From Methylobacterium sp. J-088 (GTDB taxonomy: Bacteria > Pseudomonadota > Alphaproteobacteria > Rhizobiales > Beijerinckiaceae), in contig NZ_JAKSYH010000037.1 of the NCBI RefSeq assembly GCF_022829295.1, forward strand, positions 1 to 33,489: a stretch of DNA of 33,489 nucleotides, in the 5' to 3' direction. The first letter of the stretch is position 1. Every line of letters starts with the position of its first letter. Made by a program: the position numbers and the translations under genes. The notes beneath the pieces are model-generated. The model made no database searches. It saw only the letters and a program-made list of their open reading frames with translations, and was not told where the DNA came from. Positions 1 to 11,983 of this stretch are shown here, piece by piece.

Positions 1-388
1 CTCAGGCTCGCTTGACTATGCTGGATCGCTCGACGGACTGCCCCCGTCGTTGTGGCGCTGCCGTGAAGAACCTGGCCCATAGCGCATCCCTCCACTCCGA
101 GGTGAAGAGTGCACCATCAAACCCTGGGATCAAACATCTAGGGACTGGTGGGACGGTTCTCCGCCTCGCCTCAGGCTGCGAAGGTCCCGAATCGCCGCCT
201 ATGGCAGCGCGCTCGTTGGGACCGACTCCCTCGCGTCCGCCACGCTCTGGAGGGAACACACAGGTTTTCCGCCAGAGGTCGTCGGCAGATCACGGGTTCG
301 AGCGTTGCCCGAGTCCGAGGCGGCGCTGGGGCCGCACCGGCGATGACCGAGGCAGGCGGCTGTCGACCGATACAAACCAGGGTGTCGA
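1..388. other. no recognisable gene, left edge
   Basis: Open frames exist on both strands, but their translations are Arg/Pro/Ser-rich low-complexity sequence typical of shadow frames in GC-rich DNA, and none shows a family motif. The stretch GGGGAGG at 391-397, just after it, is a good ribosome binding site for the DHH gene. I see nothing else to annotate. Confidence 0.5.
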
Positions 389-406
389 ATGGGGAGGATA
401 GCCGGG

Positions 407-1504
407 GTGCTGAGGATCGGGAGCTTGTCATCGAACGGCGATGTACGAGCGGCTGCGCGAGACGCGATGACGATGGCACTCGCCACGTTCAAGCCAGGTA
501 GGCCCGTCCTGGTCGTCAGCCACTTCGACGCGGACGGTCTGACTGCCGCCGCCATCCTGATCCGCGCCCTCCGGCAGGCTGGAAGGGACGCGGTGTCCGT
601 CGTCGTCGGCAAAGGGGAGTCGCCGTGGGATCCTGAGGTTGCCGATCGGCTTGCGGAAGACAACCCCGGCGGCCTGATCGTCGCCGACCTCGGCACCCGA
701 GCCGATCCCGTTCTACCGGGCTGCCCGACGCTCGTCATAGACCATCACGTCCCAACCGGCGAACCGAGGGATGCCGTCACGATCAGCGGAAACGGCCTCG
801 ATCCCGAGCCGACCACCGCCTTGCTTGCCTGGTGGGCCGCCGGCGCCATCGGAGATCAGGCCGACCTCCTATGGCTGGCGGCCGTGGGCTTGATCGGTGA
901 CATGGCGGAGGGCCTCGACGTCCCCGAGATCGCCGAGGCTCAGGCTCGCTGGGGCAAGACGGCTCTTCGCGATGCCACGTCGCTCGTCAACGCCCCGAGG
1001 CGGACGGCTGCGGCCGATGCCAGCCCCGCGCTTCGCCTCCTGCTTGCGTCCGACGGCCCGAAGCGCATCACCAAGGGCGACGACGACGATGCGCGAGCCT
1101 TGCATGCGGCCAAGACCGAGGTTCGGATGGCCATGGACACGGCCAAACGCGTGCCGCCTAAAATCGGCGGCGACGTCGCGCTGATTTCGCTCGACTCCCC
1201 ATGCCAGATCCACCCCCTGATCGCCCAGCAGTGGCGGGGGCGCCTGAAGGACAAGATCGTGATCGCCGCCAACGCCGGCTACCGCCCGGGGTGGGTGCAC
1301 TTCGCGGCAAGGTCGGCCAGTGGGCGGGATCTGATCGCCTTCCTCGCCGAGCATCGTCCGGCCAACGCCGACGGTCGCTACGGCAACGGCCACGCACAGG
1401 CGACCGGCGGGGCGCTGCGCAACGCCGACTGGAACCACTTCATTCGGGGACTTGGGTTTCCCCAGGCACGGGTGCAGGCACGACCGGCAATGATCGTCCC
1501 TTGA
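407..1504 (+). CDS. DHH-family phosphoesterase (RecJ-like)
   Basis: Predicted metal-dependent phosphoesterase of the DHH/DHHA1 superfamily, which includes RecJ exonuclease and nanoRNases. Counting from the longer start at 389, motif I is HFDADG (residues 45-50), a DLG motif follows near 100-102, the signature DHH is 118-120, and GLIGDMAE near 170 supplies the later metal ligand. The C-terminal GNGHAQATGG (about 335-344) is the DHHA1 substrate-binding loop. At about 365 residues it is shorter than RecJ (about 570) and lacks its OB extension, so the substrate (single-stranded DNA, nanoRNA or a cyclic dinucleotide) cannot be read from sequence. I prefer GTG 407 because GGGGAGG lies 9 nt upstream; ATG 389 and ATG 467 are alternatives. 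The stop TGA overlaps the TTG start of the uvsE remnant (TTGA), suggesting translational coupling in a DNA-repair operon. Confidence 0.8.
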   Translation: MLRIGSLSSNGDVRAAARDAMTMALATFKPGRPVLVVSHFDADGLTAAAILIRALRQAGRDAVSVVVGKGESPWDPEVADRLAEDNPGGLIVADLGTRADPVLPGCPTLVIDHHVPTGEPRDAVTISGNGLDPEPTTALLAWWAAGAIGDQADLLWLAAVGLIGDMAEGLDVPEIAEAQARWGKTALRDATSLVNAPRRTAAADASPALRLLLASDGPKRITKGDDDDARALHAAKTEVRMAMDTAKRVPPKIGGDVALISLDSPCQIHPLIAQQWRGRLKDKIVIAANAGYRPGWVHFAARSASGRDLIAFLAEHRPANADGRYGNGHAQATGGALRNADWNHFIRGLGFPQARVQARPAMIVP

Positions 1505-2630
1505 GGCTGGGCTTTCCCGTCAAGGTGATGGGGCGGCCAGACCTGAAGTCGCAGGACACACGGCGCTGGCAGAAGGGCCCGCCCTCAAGTGTTCCCTCTA
1601 ACTGCTCGACCACGTCCTGGGCTACCTAAAGTTCAAGAACCTGGACATGTACCGCATGTCGTCGGACATCGCGCCCTATGCGACCCATCCGGACATGCCG
1701 CAGTTCCACAACATGGTGGCGGAGAGCGATGACGAGTTGCGGGCGTTCGGCGCCAAGGCCCGGGCCGACGACATCCAGCTGTCGTTCCATCCCTCGCAGT
1801 ATGTGTTGCTGAACGCCCCGAACCCCGAGCTCACGAAGAAGAGCATCTGGGATCTCTCCAGTCAGGCGGAGATGCTGGATCGAAGGGAGCTGGGCGACGA
1901 GGCGGTGATGATCACCCACGTTGGCGGTGTCTACGACGACCACGAGGCGAGCCGGGCGCGTTGGGTCGACGGCTGGAACCTATGTCCGGAGCACGTGAAG
2001 CGCCGGCTGGAGCTTGAGAACGACGATCTGCGCTTCTCGGCGGCGGACGTGCTCTGGATCCACGAGCGTACCGGCGTTCGGCTCATCTTCGACGACAAGC
2101 ATTTTTGGTGCCTCAACCCCGAGCGGTTGGACATGCGCGAGACCTTCGCGCGCTTCCTTGCGACGTGGCCGGCCGGCATCCGACCGAAGATGCACTTTTC
2201 CTCGCCGCGCACAGAGTTGCGCGAGATCAAGCAGAAGATCACCTCCAAGCAACGCGAGGCTGCCAAGGCCGGGAAGGCCAACGGTTCCAAAGCGTTGCTG
2301 AAAGCGCCGGTCAAGGCGACGGCCCGGTTCAAGACAGTGTTGCGGCCTCCCACATGGACAGGTCACGCCGACTTTACGAACCCCTTCGAGTTCGCGACTT
2401 TGATGCGGATGGCCGAAGGACTCATCTTCGACGTGATGCTGGAGGGGAGGTCCAAGGACCTCAGCCTGCTGCGGCTCCGTCCTGATCTGCTGCGATTCGC
2501 ACCCGACATCGCCGCTCGGTTCGGCATCACCGCACAGGAGGCGACGGACGACGAGGAGCAACCGGAGGAGGGTGTCGATGCCGACGGAGAGGCGGATGTC
2601 GACGAAGGGCACGTCGAAGCCGCGGAATGA
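1501..2630 (+). pseudogene. uvsE: UV-damage endonuclease UvsE/UVDE, broken
   Basis: UVDE is a TIM-barrel endonuclease that nicks 5' of UV photoproducts. The body from 1647 is clearly this family (MYRMSSDIAPYATHP, SFHPSQYVLLN, MITHVGG, ENDD, DDKHF, KMHFSSPR). The N-terminus is present but in another frame: TTG 1501 begins LRLGFPVKVMGRPDLK, running through RRWQKGP near 1580. The frame then changes to LKCSL, meets TAA at 1599-1601, and continues LLDHVLGYLKFKNLD into MYRMSSD. A single missing base near 1583 (the cac of a Pro-His-Leu stretch) plus a Glu-to-stop change (GAA to TAA) explains everything. A product starting at ATG 1647 would lack the first strands of the barrel and is probably inactive. 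Restored, it would be about 376 residues. The gene overlaps the DHH stop codon (TTGA), so the two were probably co-translated. Confidence 0.8.
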
Positions 2631-2703
2631 CCCCGGAAAACCGATGTACCTGCAGACGTTTGGTCGGTAGGCGCGACCAGGGAACCGGAGCGCGGAACTC
2701 ATC

Positions 2704-3093
2704 ATGAGCGACACGGCATCAAGAACCTCGGATGGTCCCCATGTCCGCACGACTGCCATGCCGCGCGACACGAACGCGGCGGGTGCGATCTTCGGCGGCT
2801 GGACGGTGTCCCAGATGGATCTAGCAGGCGGCACCTTCGCCTCGCAGCGGGTGAAGGGACGCATCGCGACGGCCAGCATCGACGCGATGCGCTTCCTCCG
2901 ACCCATCGCGGTGGGTGACGAGGTGCGTTGCTCATGCACTCTCCAGGACGGGGGTGAGATGTCGTTCGGCGGGAAGGTTGAGGTTTGGGTCCGCGACCGC
3001 ATCGGCGGAGATGGGGAGAAGGTCACTGAGGGCGTCTTCACCGCCGTCGCCGTGGACGACGACGGGAAGCCACGGCAGGGCAACGACGGTTGA
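2704..3093 (+). CDS. acyl-CoA thioesterase, YciA-like hotdog fold
   Basis: A 129-residue single-hotdog thioesterase that would hydrolyse acyl-CoA to free acid and CoA in the cytoplasm. The signature runs AMPRDTNAAGAIFGGW at residues 18-33, followed by SQMD (36-39), whose Asp corresponds to the catalytic Asp of YciA. The VGDEVRC and VEVWVRDR strands and a C-terminal FTAVAVDDDGKPR are also family-typical. One oddity is that the usual Gly-Asp-Ile-Phe of the family is Gly-Ala-Ile-Phe here (Ala28). The length matches YciA (about 130-155). It begins 73 nt after the uvsE stop on the same strand and may be transcribed with it, but I see no functional link to repair. Confidence 0.85.
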   Translation: MSDTASRTSDGPHVRTTAMPRDTNAAGAIFGGWTVSQMDLAGGTFASQRVKGRIATASIDAMRFLRPIAVGDEVRCSCTLQDGGEMSFGGKVEVWVRDRIGGDGEKVTEGVFTAVAVDDDGKPRQGNDG

Positions 3094-3543
3094 TCGAACT
3101 ATCGATGGAATGGGCCGCGACCCGCCGTCTTGGAGACCGCAGCGGGCGGCCCCGGTGAAATCGAACCGGACCATGCCGTAGTTCTGACCGCCGTGGGACA
3201 GGTCGCTTAGGTGATCCTGTCGAGCGGTGATGCAGCTGCGGGCATCGGGCGCGACGTCCAGGGTCCGCCTGCTTCGGCGGCACCGGGAAAGGCACCGGTG
3301 CCGCGGCCAGGATCGGCCTCCACGGCGCGTTCCAACCCTCCACCCGGGGAGACGAAGGCCGCGCTTACGGGTTGAACGCCCCACGGTCTTTCCGTCGCGG
3401 TCGTGGCCTTGCGCGAGACGCGCGAGACGCCTTCGGGATATGGTGGACGTACGGAACGAAGGGGACGCTGAGCGGTCGGGATTGGGTTTTCCCCTGGTTT
3501 GGCAAGGACCCGCGACGGAGTCGCAAGGAGCGGTGAGCGAGGG
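3094..3543. other. 450-base gap, no clear gene
   Basis: No frame here has a recognisable protein. It contains a perfect 12-bp palindrome GGCACCGGTGCC (3291-3302) and, just before it, a small CCGCC/GGCGG hairpin near 3265-3280. The end of the gap should hold the promoter of the following kinase, but I cannot define it. Confidence 0.4.
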
Positions 3544-6282
3544 ATGTTCGGTCGGAATCCGCAGGTCGAAGACCGTAGACAGGTGGCATTGGCCGACTAC
3601 GGCATCCTCGACACGCCTGCCGAGGCCGAGTTCCAGGACATCGTGAAGGTCGCGTCCGAGGTCTGCGGCATGCCAGTCTCACTGATCTCTCTCCTCGACG
3701 GCGAGCGGCAGTGGTTCAAGGCCGAGGTCGGCTTCGGCCAGGACGAGACGCCCCTGTCGCAGTCGATCTGCGCCTACGCCGCGCAACAGGACGACATCTT
3801 CGAGATCGAGGACTTGACCCGGGACCGTCGCACGGCCTCCAACCCGCTCGTCACCGGAGGCCCCCAGGTCCGCTTCTACGCGGGCGCGCCGCTGATCACG
3901 CCCGATGGCGTGTCCCTAGGCGCCCTGTGCGTCCTCGACACCAAGCCCAACAAGCTCACGCCTTCCCAGGCGTTCGTGCTCCGCACCCTGTCACGCCAAG
4001 TGATCACGGTCCTGGAACTGCGGCGCTCCCTCCGGCAACGCCGGGAGAGCGACCGACGCAACAAGGCCATCCTGCAGAGCGCAGTCGACTACGCCATCGT
4101 CTCGCTGGACTTGAAAGGCTTGGTCACGAGTTGGTCCCCTGGCGCCGAACACATCCTCGGTTGGGACGAGGCCGAGATGTGCGGCAAGCCGGTTCACGTA
4201 TTCTTCACCGAGGAGGACGTCTACGCTGGCATCCCCGAGCAGGAGATGGCCTCCGCACTCCTGCACGGGTGCGGCACCGACGAGCGCTGGCACATCCGCA
4301 AGAGCGGCGAGCGCTTCTGGGCCAACGGCGAGATGATGCCGCTCTGGGACGAGCACGGCCGGCACGAGGGCTTCCTCAAAATCCTCCGGGACCGCACCAG
4401 CCAGCGGAACGCCGCCGCCAAGGAGGCGGCTGACGCCGCGTTCATGCGGGGCGTGCTGTCCTCGTCGGCCGACTGCATCAAGGTGCTCGACCCGAACGCC
4501 CGGCTGACCTTCATGAACGATGGTGGCTTGGCCGTTATCGAGGCCGATGACTTCAACCAGGTCAGGGGCTGCGACTGGACCGGTTTCTGGCAGGGGAAGT
4601 CACGGGACGACGCGAGGGCGGCGTTCTGGGCGGCGCTGGCTGGCGGCACTGGGCATTTCCAGGCACCGGCCGACACGCTCAAAGGCACGCCCAAGTGGTG
4701 GGACGTGCAGGTCACCCCGATTCGCGACGCCGAGGGCCGCCCCGAGCGGCTCCTTGTGGTCTCGCGCGACATCACCAAGCAGCGGGCCTCGGACCAGCTT
4801 GTCACCGAAAGCGAGAAACGCTGGCGCGGCCTGTTTGAGGGCATGCAGGAGGGCTTCTTCAGCGGCGAGATCATCCGTGACGCCGACGGCAAGCCGGTCG
4901 ATTACCGATTCGTCGAGATCAACCCCGCCTTCGCGGCCCAATCTGGACTACCGGTCGAGACCGTGGGCCGGACCTTGCGGGAGACCATCTCGGACATCCC
5001 GGACTGGGTGATCGAGACCTACGCGCGGGTGGTCGACACCGGGACGCCCGAGGTCTTCGAAATCGCGGTGCCCGAGCTGCGGCGCACCTTCGAAGTCCGG
5101 GCCTACCGCGAGACCGAGCAACGCTTCGCCGCGATGTTTATCGACGTCTCTGAGCGCAAGCGGGCTGACGCCATGCGCGCCGCTCTTGCTGAACTCGGCG
5201 ACCGGCTGCGCAACACGGACAACCGGGCGGAGAGCGCCAAGGTTGCTGCGGAGATCCTCGGGCGCACCCTCGGATTGTCCCATGCCGGATACGGGTCGGT
5301 CCACCACGACAGCGAGGCCATCGACGTCGGGCAAGGCTGGACCGCATCGGGATTGCCGTCGGTCAACGGCATTCACGCGTTCCGGGATTACGGCTCGTAC
5401 ATCGAGAACCTCAAGGGCGGCCACGCGGTCATCATCGACGACGTGACCGAGGATCCTCGGACATCCGAGGACGCCGCGGCCCTCGCTGCCATCCATGTCC
5501 GCTCACTGCTCAACCTGCCGCTCATGGAGCACGGCCGGTTCGTCGCGCTGCTCTACGCCCTGAAGGACGCCCCCTACGCCTGGACACCGGCGGAGATCGG
5601 CTTCGCCAACACCATCGCGGACCGGACCCGAGCGGCCATGGCGCGTATTGAGGCGGAGGAGCGGCAGACGACGCTCAACCTCGAACTCAGCCACCGCATG
5701 AAGAACATGCTGGCGATGGTGCAGTCCATCGCCACCCAGACCATGCGCACGGCGACCGACCTGGACGCGGCCAAGGAGACCCTCGCGGGCCGGCTCATCG
5801 CGCTCAGCAAGTCCCATGACCTACTGCTCGACGGCTCGGTGGGCTCCGCCCCCATCGAGACTCTAATCCGGAACGCCTTGCGGAACCACGAGGACAACGC
5901 GGGTCGCTTCGTCCTGGAAGGGCCGAGCTTCACGGTCGGCTCGAAGGCGGCGATGTCGCTGTCGCTGATGCTGCACGAGCTCGCCACCAACGCGGCCAAA
6001 TACGGGGCCCTATCCACGGCGATCGGCAAGGTGTCGGTTGTCTGGTCGCTGCGCCAGAACGGTGGCGAGCCACACTGCGTCCTGCGTTGGTCGGAGCAGG
6101 GCGGTCCGGTGGTCGTACCGCCGACGCGGACCGGGTTCGGGTCCAGGCTGATTGGGCGGGGGCTCGCGGGAAACTTTGGCGGCGAGGTGGATCTCTCGTA
6201 CCCGGCAGCCGGCGTCGTATGCCTGATCGACGCCCCCCTCAAGGGCCTTCAGGCGGAGGATGCGCCGACCGCCGGGCACTAA
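3544..6282 (+). CDS. GAF-PAS-PAS-PAS-GAF HWE-family sensor histidine kinase
   Basis: A 912-residue soluble kinase with no transmembrane segment. The order is: GAF (about 15-175, with SICAYA, NPLVTGGP and RFYAGAPL), PAS (185-300), PAS (315-425), PAS (435-545), a second GAF (555-705), then an HWE/HisKA_2 core. The phospho-accepting His is H717 in ELSHRMKNMLAM; the N box is LMLHELATNAAKYG; the family-defining W-x-E is W849-S-E851 in RWSEQGGP, followed by GFGSRLI. It has no receiver domain. HWE kinases often feed PhyR-type general stress response regulators in alphaproteobacteria, so that is a reasonable guess at its output, not something visible here. ATG 3544 is preferred, with GCGAGGG directly upstream; a longer in-frame start at 3499 adds no conserved sequence. 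Confidence 0.88.
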   Translation: MFGRNPQVEDRRQVALADYGILDTPAEAEFQDIVKVASEVCGMPVSLISLLDGERQWFKAEVGFGQDETPLSQSICAYAAQQDDIFEIEDLTRDRRTASNPLVTGGPQVRFYAGAPLITPDGVSLGALCVLDTKPNKLTPSQAFVLRTLSRQVITVLELRRSLRQRRESDRRNKAILQSAVDYAIVSLDLKGLVTSWSPGAEHILGWDEAEMCGKPVHVFFTEEDVYAGIPEQEMASALLHGCGTDERWHIRKSGERFWANGEMMPLWDEHGRHEGFLKILRDRTSQRNAAAKEAADAAFMRGVLSSSADCIKVLDPNARLTFMNDGGLAVIEADDFNQVRGCDWTGFWQGKSRDDARAAFWAALAGGTGHFQAPADTLKGTPKWWDVQVTPIRDAEGRPERLLVVSRDITKQRASDQLVTESEKRWRGLFEGMQEGFFSGEIIRDADGKPVDYRFVEINPAFAAQSGLPVETVGRTLRETISDIPDWVIETYARVVDTGTPEVFEIAVPELRRTFEVRAYRETEQRFAAMFIDVSERKRADAMRAALAELGDRLRNTDNRAESAKVAAEILGRTLGLSHAGYGSVHHDSEAIDVGQGWTASGLPSVNGIHAFRDYGSYIENLKGGHAVIIDDVTEDPRTSEDAAALAAIHVRSLLNLPLMEHGRFVALLYALKDAPYAWTPAEIGFANTIADRTRAAMARIEAEERQTTLNLELSHRMKNMLAMVQSIATQTMRTATDLDAAKETLAGRLIALSKSHDLLLDGSVGSAPIETLIRNALRNHEDNAGRFVLEGPSFTVGSKAAMSLSLMLHELATNAAKYGALSTAIGKVSVVWSLRQNGGEPHCVLRWSEQGGPVVVPPTRTGFGSRLIGRGLAGNFGGEVDLSYPAAGVVCLIDAPLKGLQAEDAPTAGH

Positions 6283-6715
6283 GGCCGCCGATGGCTCGCC
6301 GGGACGGCCGACGCAAGGTGGCCGACGCCGCATCGCAGGCGGTGATGCCACGAACGCCACGTCCCGTTTTCGCACGGATGCGCAAGCCGGGGATGCCGCT
6401 AGTGGTTGACCGACACCGGGAAGTCCATGGTCGAGATCGGTAGGTCCCAAACCGGTCGGATGTAGCGTTATCCGACGGGGAGATGCCGGCCATGGGCGCG
6501 TCAACAGCCTGACGGCAATGATCTGCCCGACCTCTGCGCCGAGAGCGTCAGGGGTTCGTGCCGGATCGCCTTCAGACACTCGGCCGATTGCGCGGCGTCC
6601 GTCGGACGCTGGCCTGGCGCTTCGGGCGGGTGGAGCGAATTTTCGCACGTATGGGTTCCACGCCCGTGGGCCGGCACGTGCGACCGGGTCGACCGATCCG
6701 ACGGGCAAGCGGCGG
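6283..6715. other. 433-base convergent intergenic region
   Basis: It lies between the 3' ends of two convergent kinase genes. I find no coding frame with family motifs. Two similar words, GTTTTCGCACGGATG (about 6366) and ATTTTCGCACGTATGGG (about 6640), recur. No convincing bidirectional terminator with a U-tract was found. Confidence 0.4.
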
Positions 6716-9370
<2,655 letters not shown>

Positions 9371-9637
9371 GGGCGACCGAGTCCGGGTAAGCGCCGTGCC
9401 GTGGTGGGGCACGGAGCGATGATGTGGGCGCGAACGTGACGCCGTGGGGCGGCGGGATGACGTCGGCCCGATCCGCCACCGGGGCAAGACGCCATCACGG
9501 CGTCCGTTCCTGTCGAGGCTCGGCGCATCGGGAAAGGTGCGGCCTCTGAGCGTCGTGACCGGGTCGAAACGCGTCCGGCGACGTTACCTGCCTGGGCGCC
9601 GCGCGTAGCCGGCACAGCGTAAAGAGTTTGACACCCC

Positions 9638-11611
9638 ATGCCGACCGACGAAGCCGTGATCCCGCGCCCGCCTGCCCAGGTGCCGCCGCCCCTCGTCCCG
9701 GGCCTGCGCGGGCTCCTGACCCTCGCGGTCGGCGTCGTGCTGATCGCCGCCCTCTACTTCGGGCGCGAGGTGTTCATCCCCCTGGTTCTGGCGGTGCTCC
9801 TCAGCTTCGTCCTTGCGCCGGTGGTGAACTTGCTGCGCCGGATCAGGATCGGACGCGTGCCCTCGGTCATCGTCGCGGTCCTGCTGGCGCTCGGCGTTAT
9901 CGGCGGCATCGGCGCGGTCATCGGCACCCAGGTCGCCGGGCTCGCCGGCAACCTGCCTCAGTATCAGACCACCGTGCAGAAAAAGTTCGCTGGCCTGCAG
10001 GACGGATGGCTGGGGCAAGCCAACAGGGTCATCGCCAAGTTCAGCCATCAGGTCAGCGACGCCACCCAGAAGGCGGATGCAGCCGGAACCAGCGCAGCCA
10101 CGGGTCCCGGCGGGGATACCCCGAAGGCGCAGCTCGTGCGCGTCCAGGAGCCGGACATCTCGCCGTTGGCGCTGGCCGAGAAGGTGCTCGGGCCGATCTT
10201 CGAGCCCCTGACGACGGTCGGCATCGTCCTCGTCGTGGTCGTGTTCCTGCTGCTTCAGCGCGAGGATCTGCGCAACCGCATGATCCGCCTGTTCGGGTCG
10301 AGCGACCTGCACCGCACCACCGTGGCCATGGACGACGCGGCGGGCCGGCTCGGCACCTACTTCCTCGCCCAACTCGGCATGAACGCCGCCTTCGGCGTCA
10401 TCGTCGGCGTCGGCCTCTGGATCATCGGCGTGCCCAACCCGCTCCTGTGGGGTGTGTTCTCGGCGCTGATGCGCTTCGTTCCCTACATCGGCGCCTTCAT
10501 CTCGGGCATCCTTCCCGTGGCGCTCGCGGCCGCGGTCGACCCGGGCTGGTCGATGGTCATTGCCACCGCGGCCCTGTTCCTGATCGCCGAGCCGATTTTC
10601 GGGCAGGTGATCGAGCCGCTGCTCTACGGCCACTCCACCGGGCTGTCGCCGTTCGCGGTGATCGTCTCGACCCTGTTCTGGGGGTTTCTCTGGGGGCCGA
10701 TCGGCCTGATCCTCGCTACCCCGTTCACCGTCTGTCTCGTCGTGCTCGGACGCCACGTCGACAGCCTGGAGTTCCTAGACATCCTGCTGGGCGACCGGCC
10801 GCCGCTGACGCCGGTCGAAAACTTCTACCAGCGCATGCTGGCCGGCGACCCGGACGAGGCGCGCGACCTCGGCGAGGCCATGCTGAAGGAGCGCTCGTTG
10901 TCGTCATATTACGATGAAGTCGCGCTCAAGGGCCTGCAACTCGCCGCCAACGACTATGCCCGCGGCGTCGTCATCCCGGCGCAACTGGAAAACATCCGCG
11001 CGTCCGCCCGTTCGCTGGTCGAGGATTTCGAGGCGCACGAGGACGCCGAGCCGACCCGCGACACCAAGGCGGTCAACCCGAGCGAGACTCCGACGCTCGC
11101 CGAGAGGGCGCACCCGAAGAACGAGGCGGTGCCAGGCCAAGCTCCGCCCCGCGAGGCCCTTCCCGAGGCATGGCGCGGCGAGACACCGGTCCTGTGCGTG
11201 GCCGGGCGAGGTCCGCTCGACGAGGCGTCCTCGGCGATGCTGGCGCAATTGCTGCGCAAGCACGGGCTCGGCGCCCGTGTGACGCCGTACCAAGCCGTCT
11301 CTCGCGACGGCATCCGAGACCTGGACGTGGCGGGGGTGGCCATGGTCTGCGTGTCCTACCTCGACATCTCCGGCAACCCGGCGCACCTGCGCTACCTGCT
11401 GGAGCGCCTGAAGCGCAGGGTGCCCGGCGTGCCCGTGCTGGTCGGCTTGTGGCCCGAGGGCGAGAAGGTGCTCACCGACGCCAGCCTCGGGCGCGAGGTC
11501 GGCGCAGACGTCTACGTGTCCTCCCTCCGCGCGGCCGTGGAGGCGTGCCTTCGCGCCGCTGGGGGATCGACGGAGATCCCTGGTTCGTCCACCGGGATCC
11601 GGGCGGCGTGA
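9638..11611 (+). CDS. AI-2E family permease with C-terminal alpha/beta domain
   Basis: A 657-residue inner-membrane protein of the AI-2E/PerM exporter family, which includes TqsA, YdiK and Na+(Li+)/H+ antiporter members; the substrate is not predictable. Hydrophobic helices lie near residues 25-75 and 80-110, with further helices at about 190-210 and 250-375, including the family signature MRFVPYIGAFISGILP. The family usually ends near 350-400 residues. Here a soluble tail follows: a helical linker (about 390-510) and, from about 514 to 640, a compact segment (ETPVLCVAGRGPLDEAS, LLRKHGL, VAMVCVSYLD, GVPVLVGLWPEG, EVGADVYVSSL) whose alternating strands and helices resemble a B12-binding or receiver-like Rossmann fold. 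It could be regulatory. The start at ATG 9638 gives the expected cytoplasmic N-terminus; its ribosome binding site is weak. Confidence 0.85.
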   Translation: MPTDEAVIPRPPAQVPPPLVPGLRGLLTLAVGVVLIAALYFGREVFIPLVLAVLLSFVLAPVVNLLRRIRIGRVPSVIVAVLLALGVIGGIGAVIGTQVAGLAGNLPQYQTTVQKKFAGLQDGWLGQANRVIAKFSHQVSDATQKADAAGTSAATGPGGDTPKAQLVRVQEPDISPLALAEKVLGPIFEPLTTVGIVLVVVVFLLLQREDLRNRMIRLFGSSDLHRTTVAMDDAAGRLGTYFLAQLGMNAAFGVIVGVGLWIIGVPNPLLWGVFSALMRFVPYIGAFISGILPVALAAAVDPGWSMVIATAALFLIAEPIFGQVIEPLLYGHSTGLSPFAVIVSTLFWGFLWGPIGLILATPFTVCLVVLGRHVDSLEFLDILLGDRPPLTPVENFYQRMLAGDPDEARDLGEAMLKERSLSSYYDEVALKGLQLAANDYARGVVIPAQLENIRASARSLVEDFEAHEDAEPTRDTKAVNPSETPTLAERAHPKNEAVPGQAPPREALPEAWRGETPVLCVAGRGPLDEASSAMLAQLLRKHGLGARVTPYQAVSRDGIRDLDVAGVAMVCVSYLDISGNPAHLRYLLERLKRRVPGVPVLVGLWPEGEKVLTDASLGREVGADVYVSSLRAAVEACLRAAGGSTEIPGSSTGIRAA

Positions 11612-11926
11612 ACGCGGCGTTCGACCCTCGACCGCCATCATCGTGGGCTCTGTCCACCAGGAATGTCCGGGTCGTGCGCGCCTCGGCACACGTGGACTGA
11701 GGGTCACGGCCGAGGGGGGGCGATCCGATGCGCCACGTTGCATTCGTTGGCGCGCCGGGCCACCGCCTCAATGTGCTGCGAGGCCGCGGCGGTCCTTGAC
11801 GGTTCGCCTTCCGAACGGACATTCGAATAGGCGGGGGGCGGGTCATTTGCGTGGCCGAATTTCACCCCTGCCTATGTCCGTCTTCGGGCAGCCCTCATAG
11901 CCGCTTCAACTTTCCGCAACGGGTGC
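11612..11926. other. 315-base gap before the IS1182 element
   Basis: No frame is supported as a gene. It separates the permease stop from the left inverted repeat of the insertion sequence. I see no strong hairpin followed by T residues. Confidence 0.4.
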
Positions 11927-11946
11927 AGGCTGTGTGAAAACGCGTT
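11927..11946 (+). repeat. left inverted repeat of the IS1182 element
   Basis: Begins AGGCTGTGTGAAAACGCG. It pairs with the right repeat at 13490-13507, with three mismatches over 18 bases. Confidence 0.75.
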
Positions 11947-11983
11947 GATTTGGTAGGATAGATCCTGGTCTGAGGAGGCCGGG

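Noticed and set aside
1980..3083. 367-codon minus-strand open frame across uvsE and the thioesterase gene
   Set aside because: It is antisense to two well-supported genes, and its translation is Arg/Pro/Ser-rich with no domain.
9584..10756. 390-codon minus-strand open frame opposite the permease
   Set aside because: The Asp/His/Gln-rich sequence is the usual complement of a GC-rich membrane-protein gene; it has no family motif.
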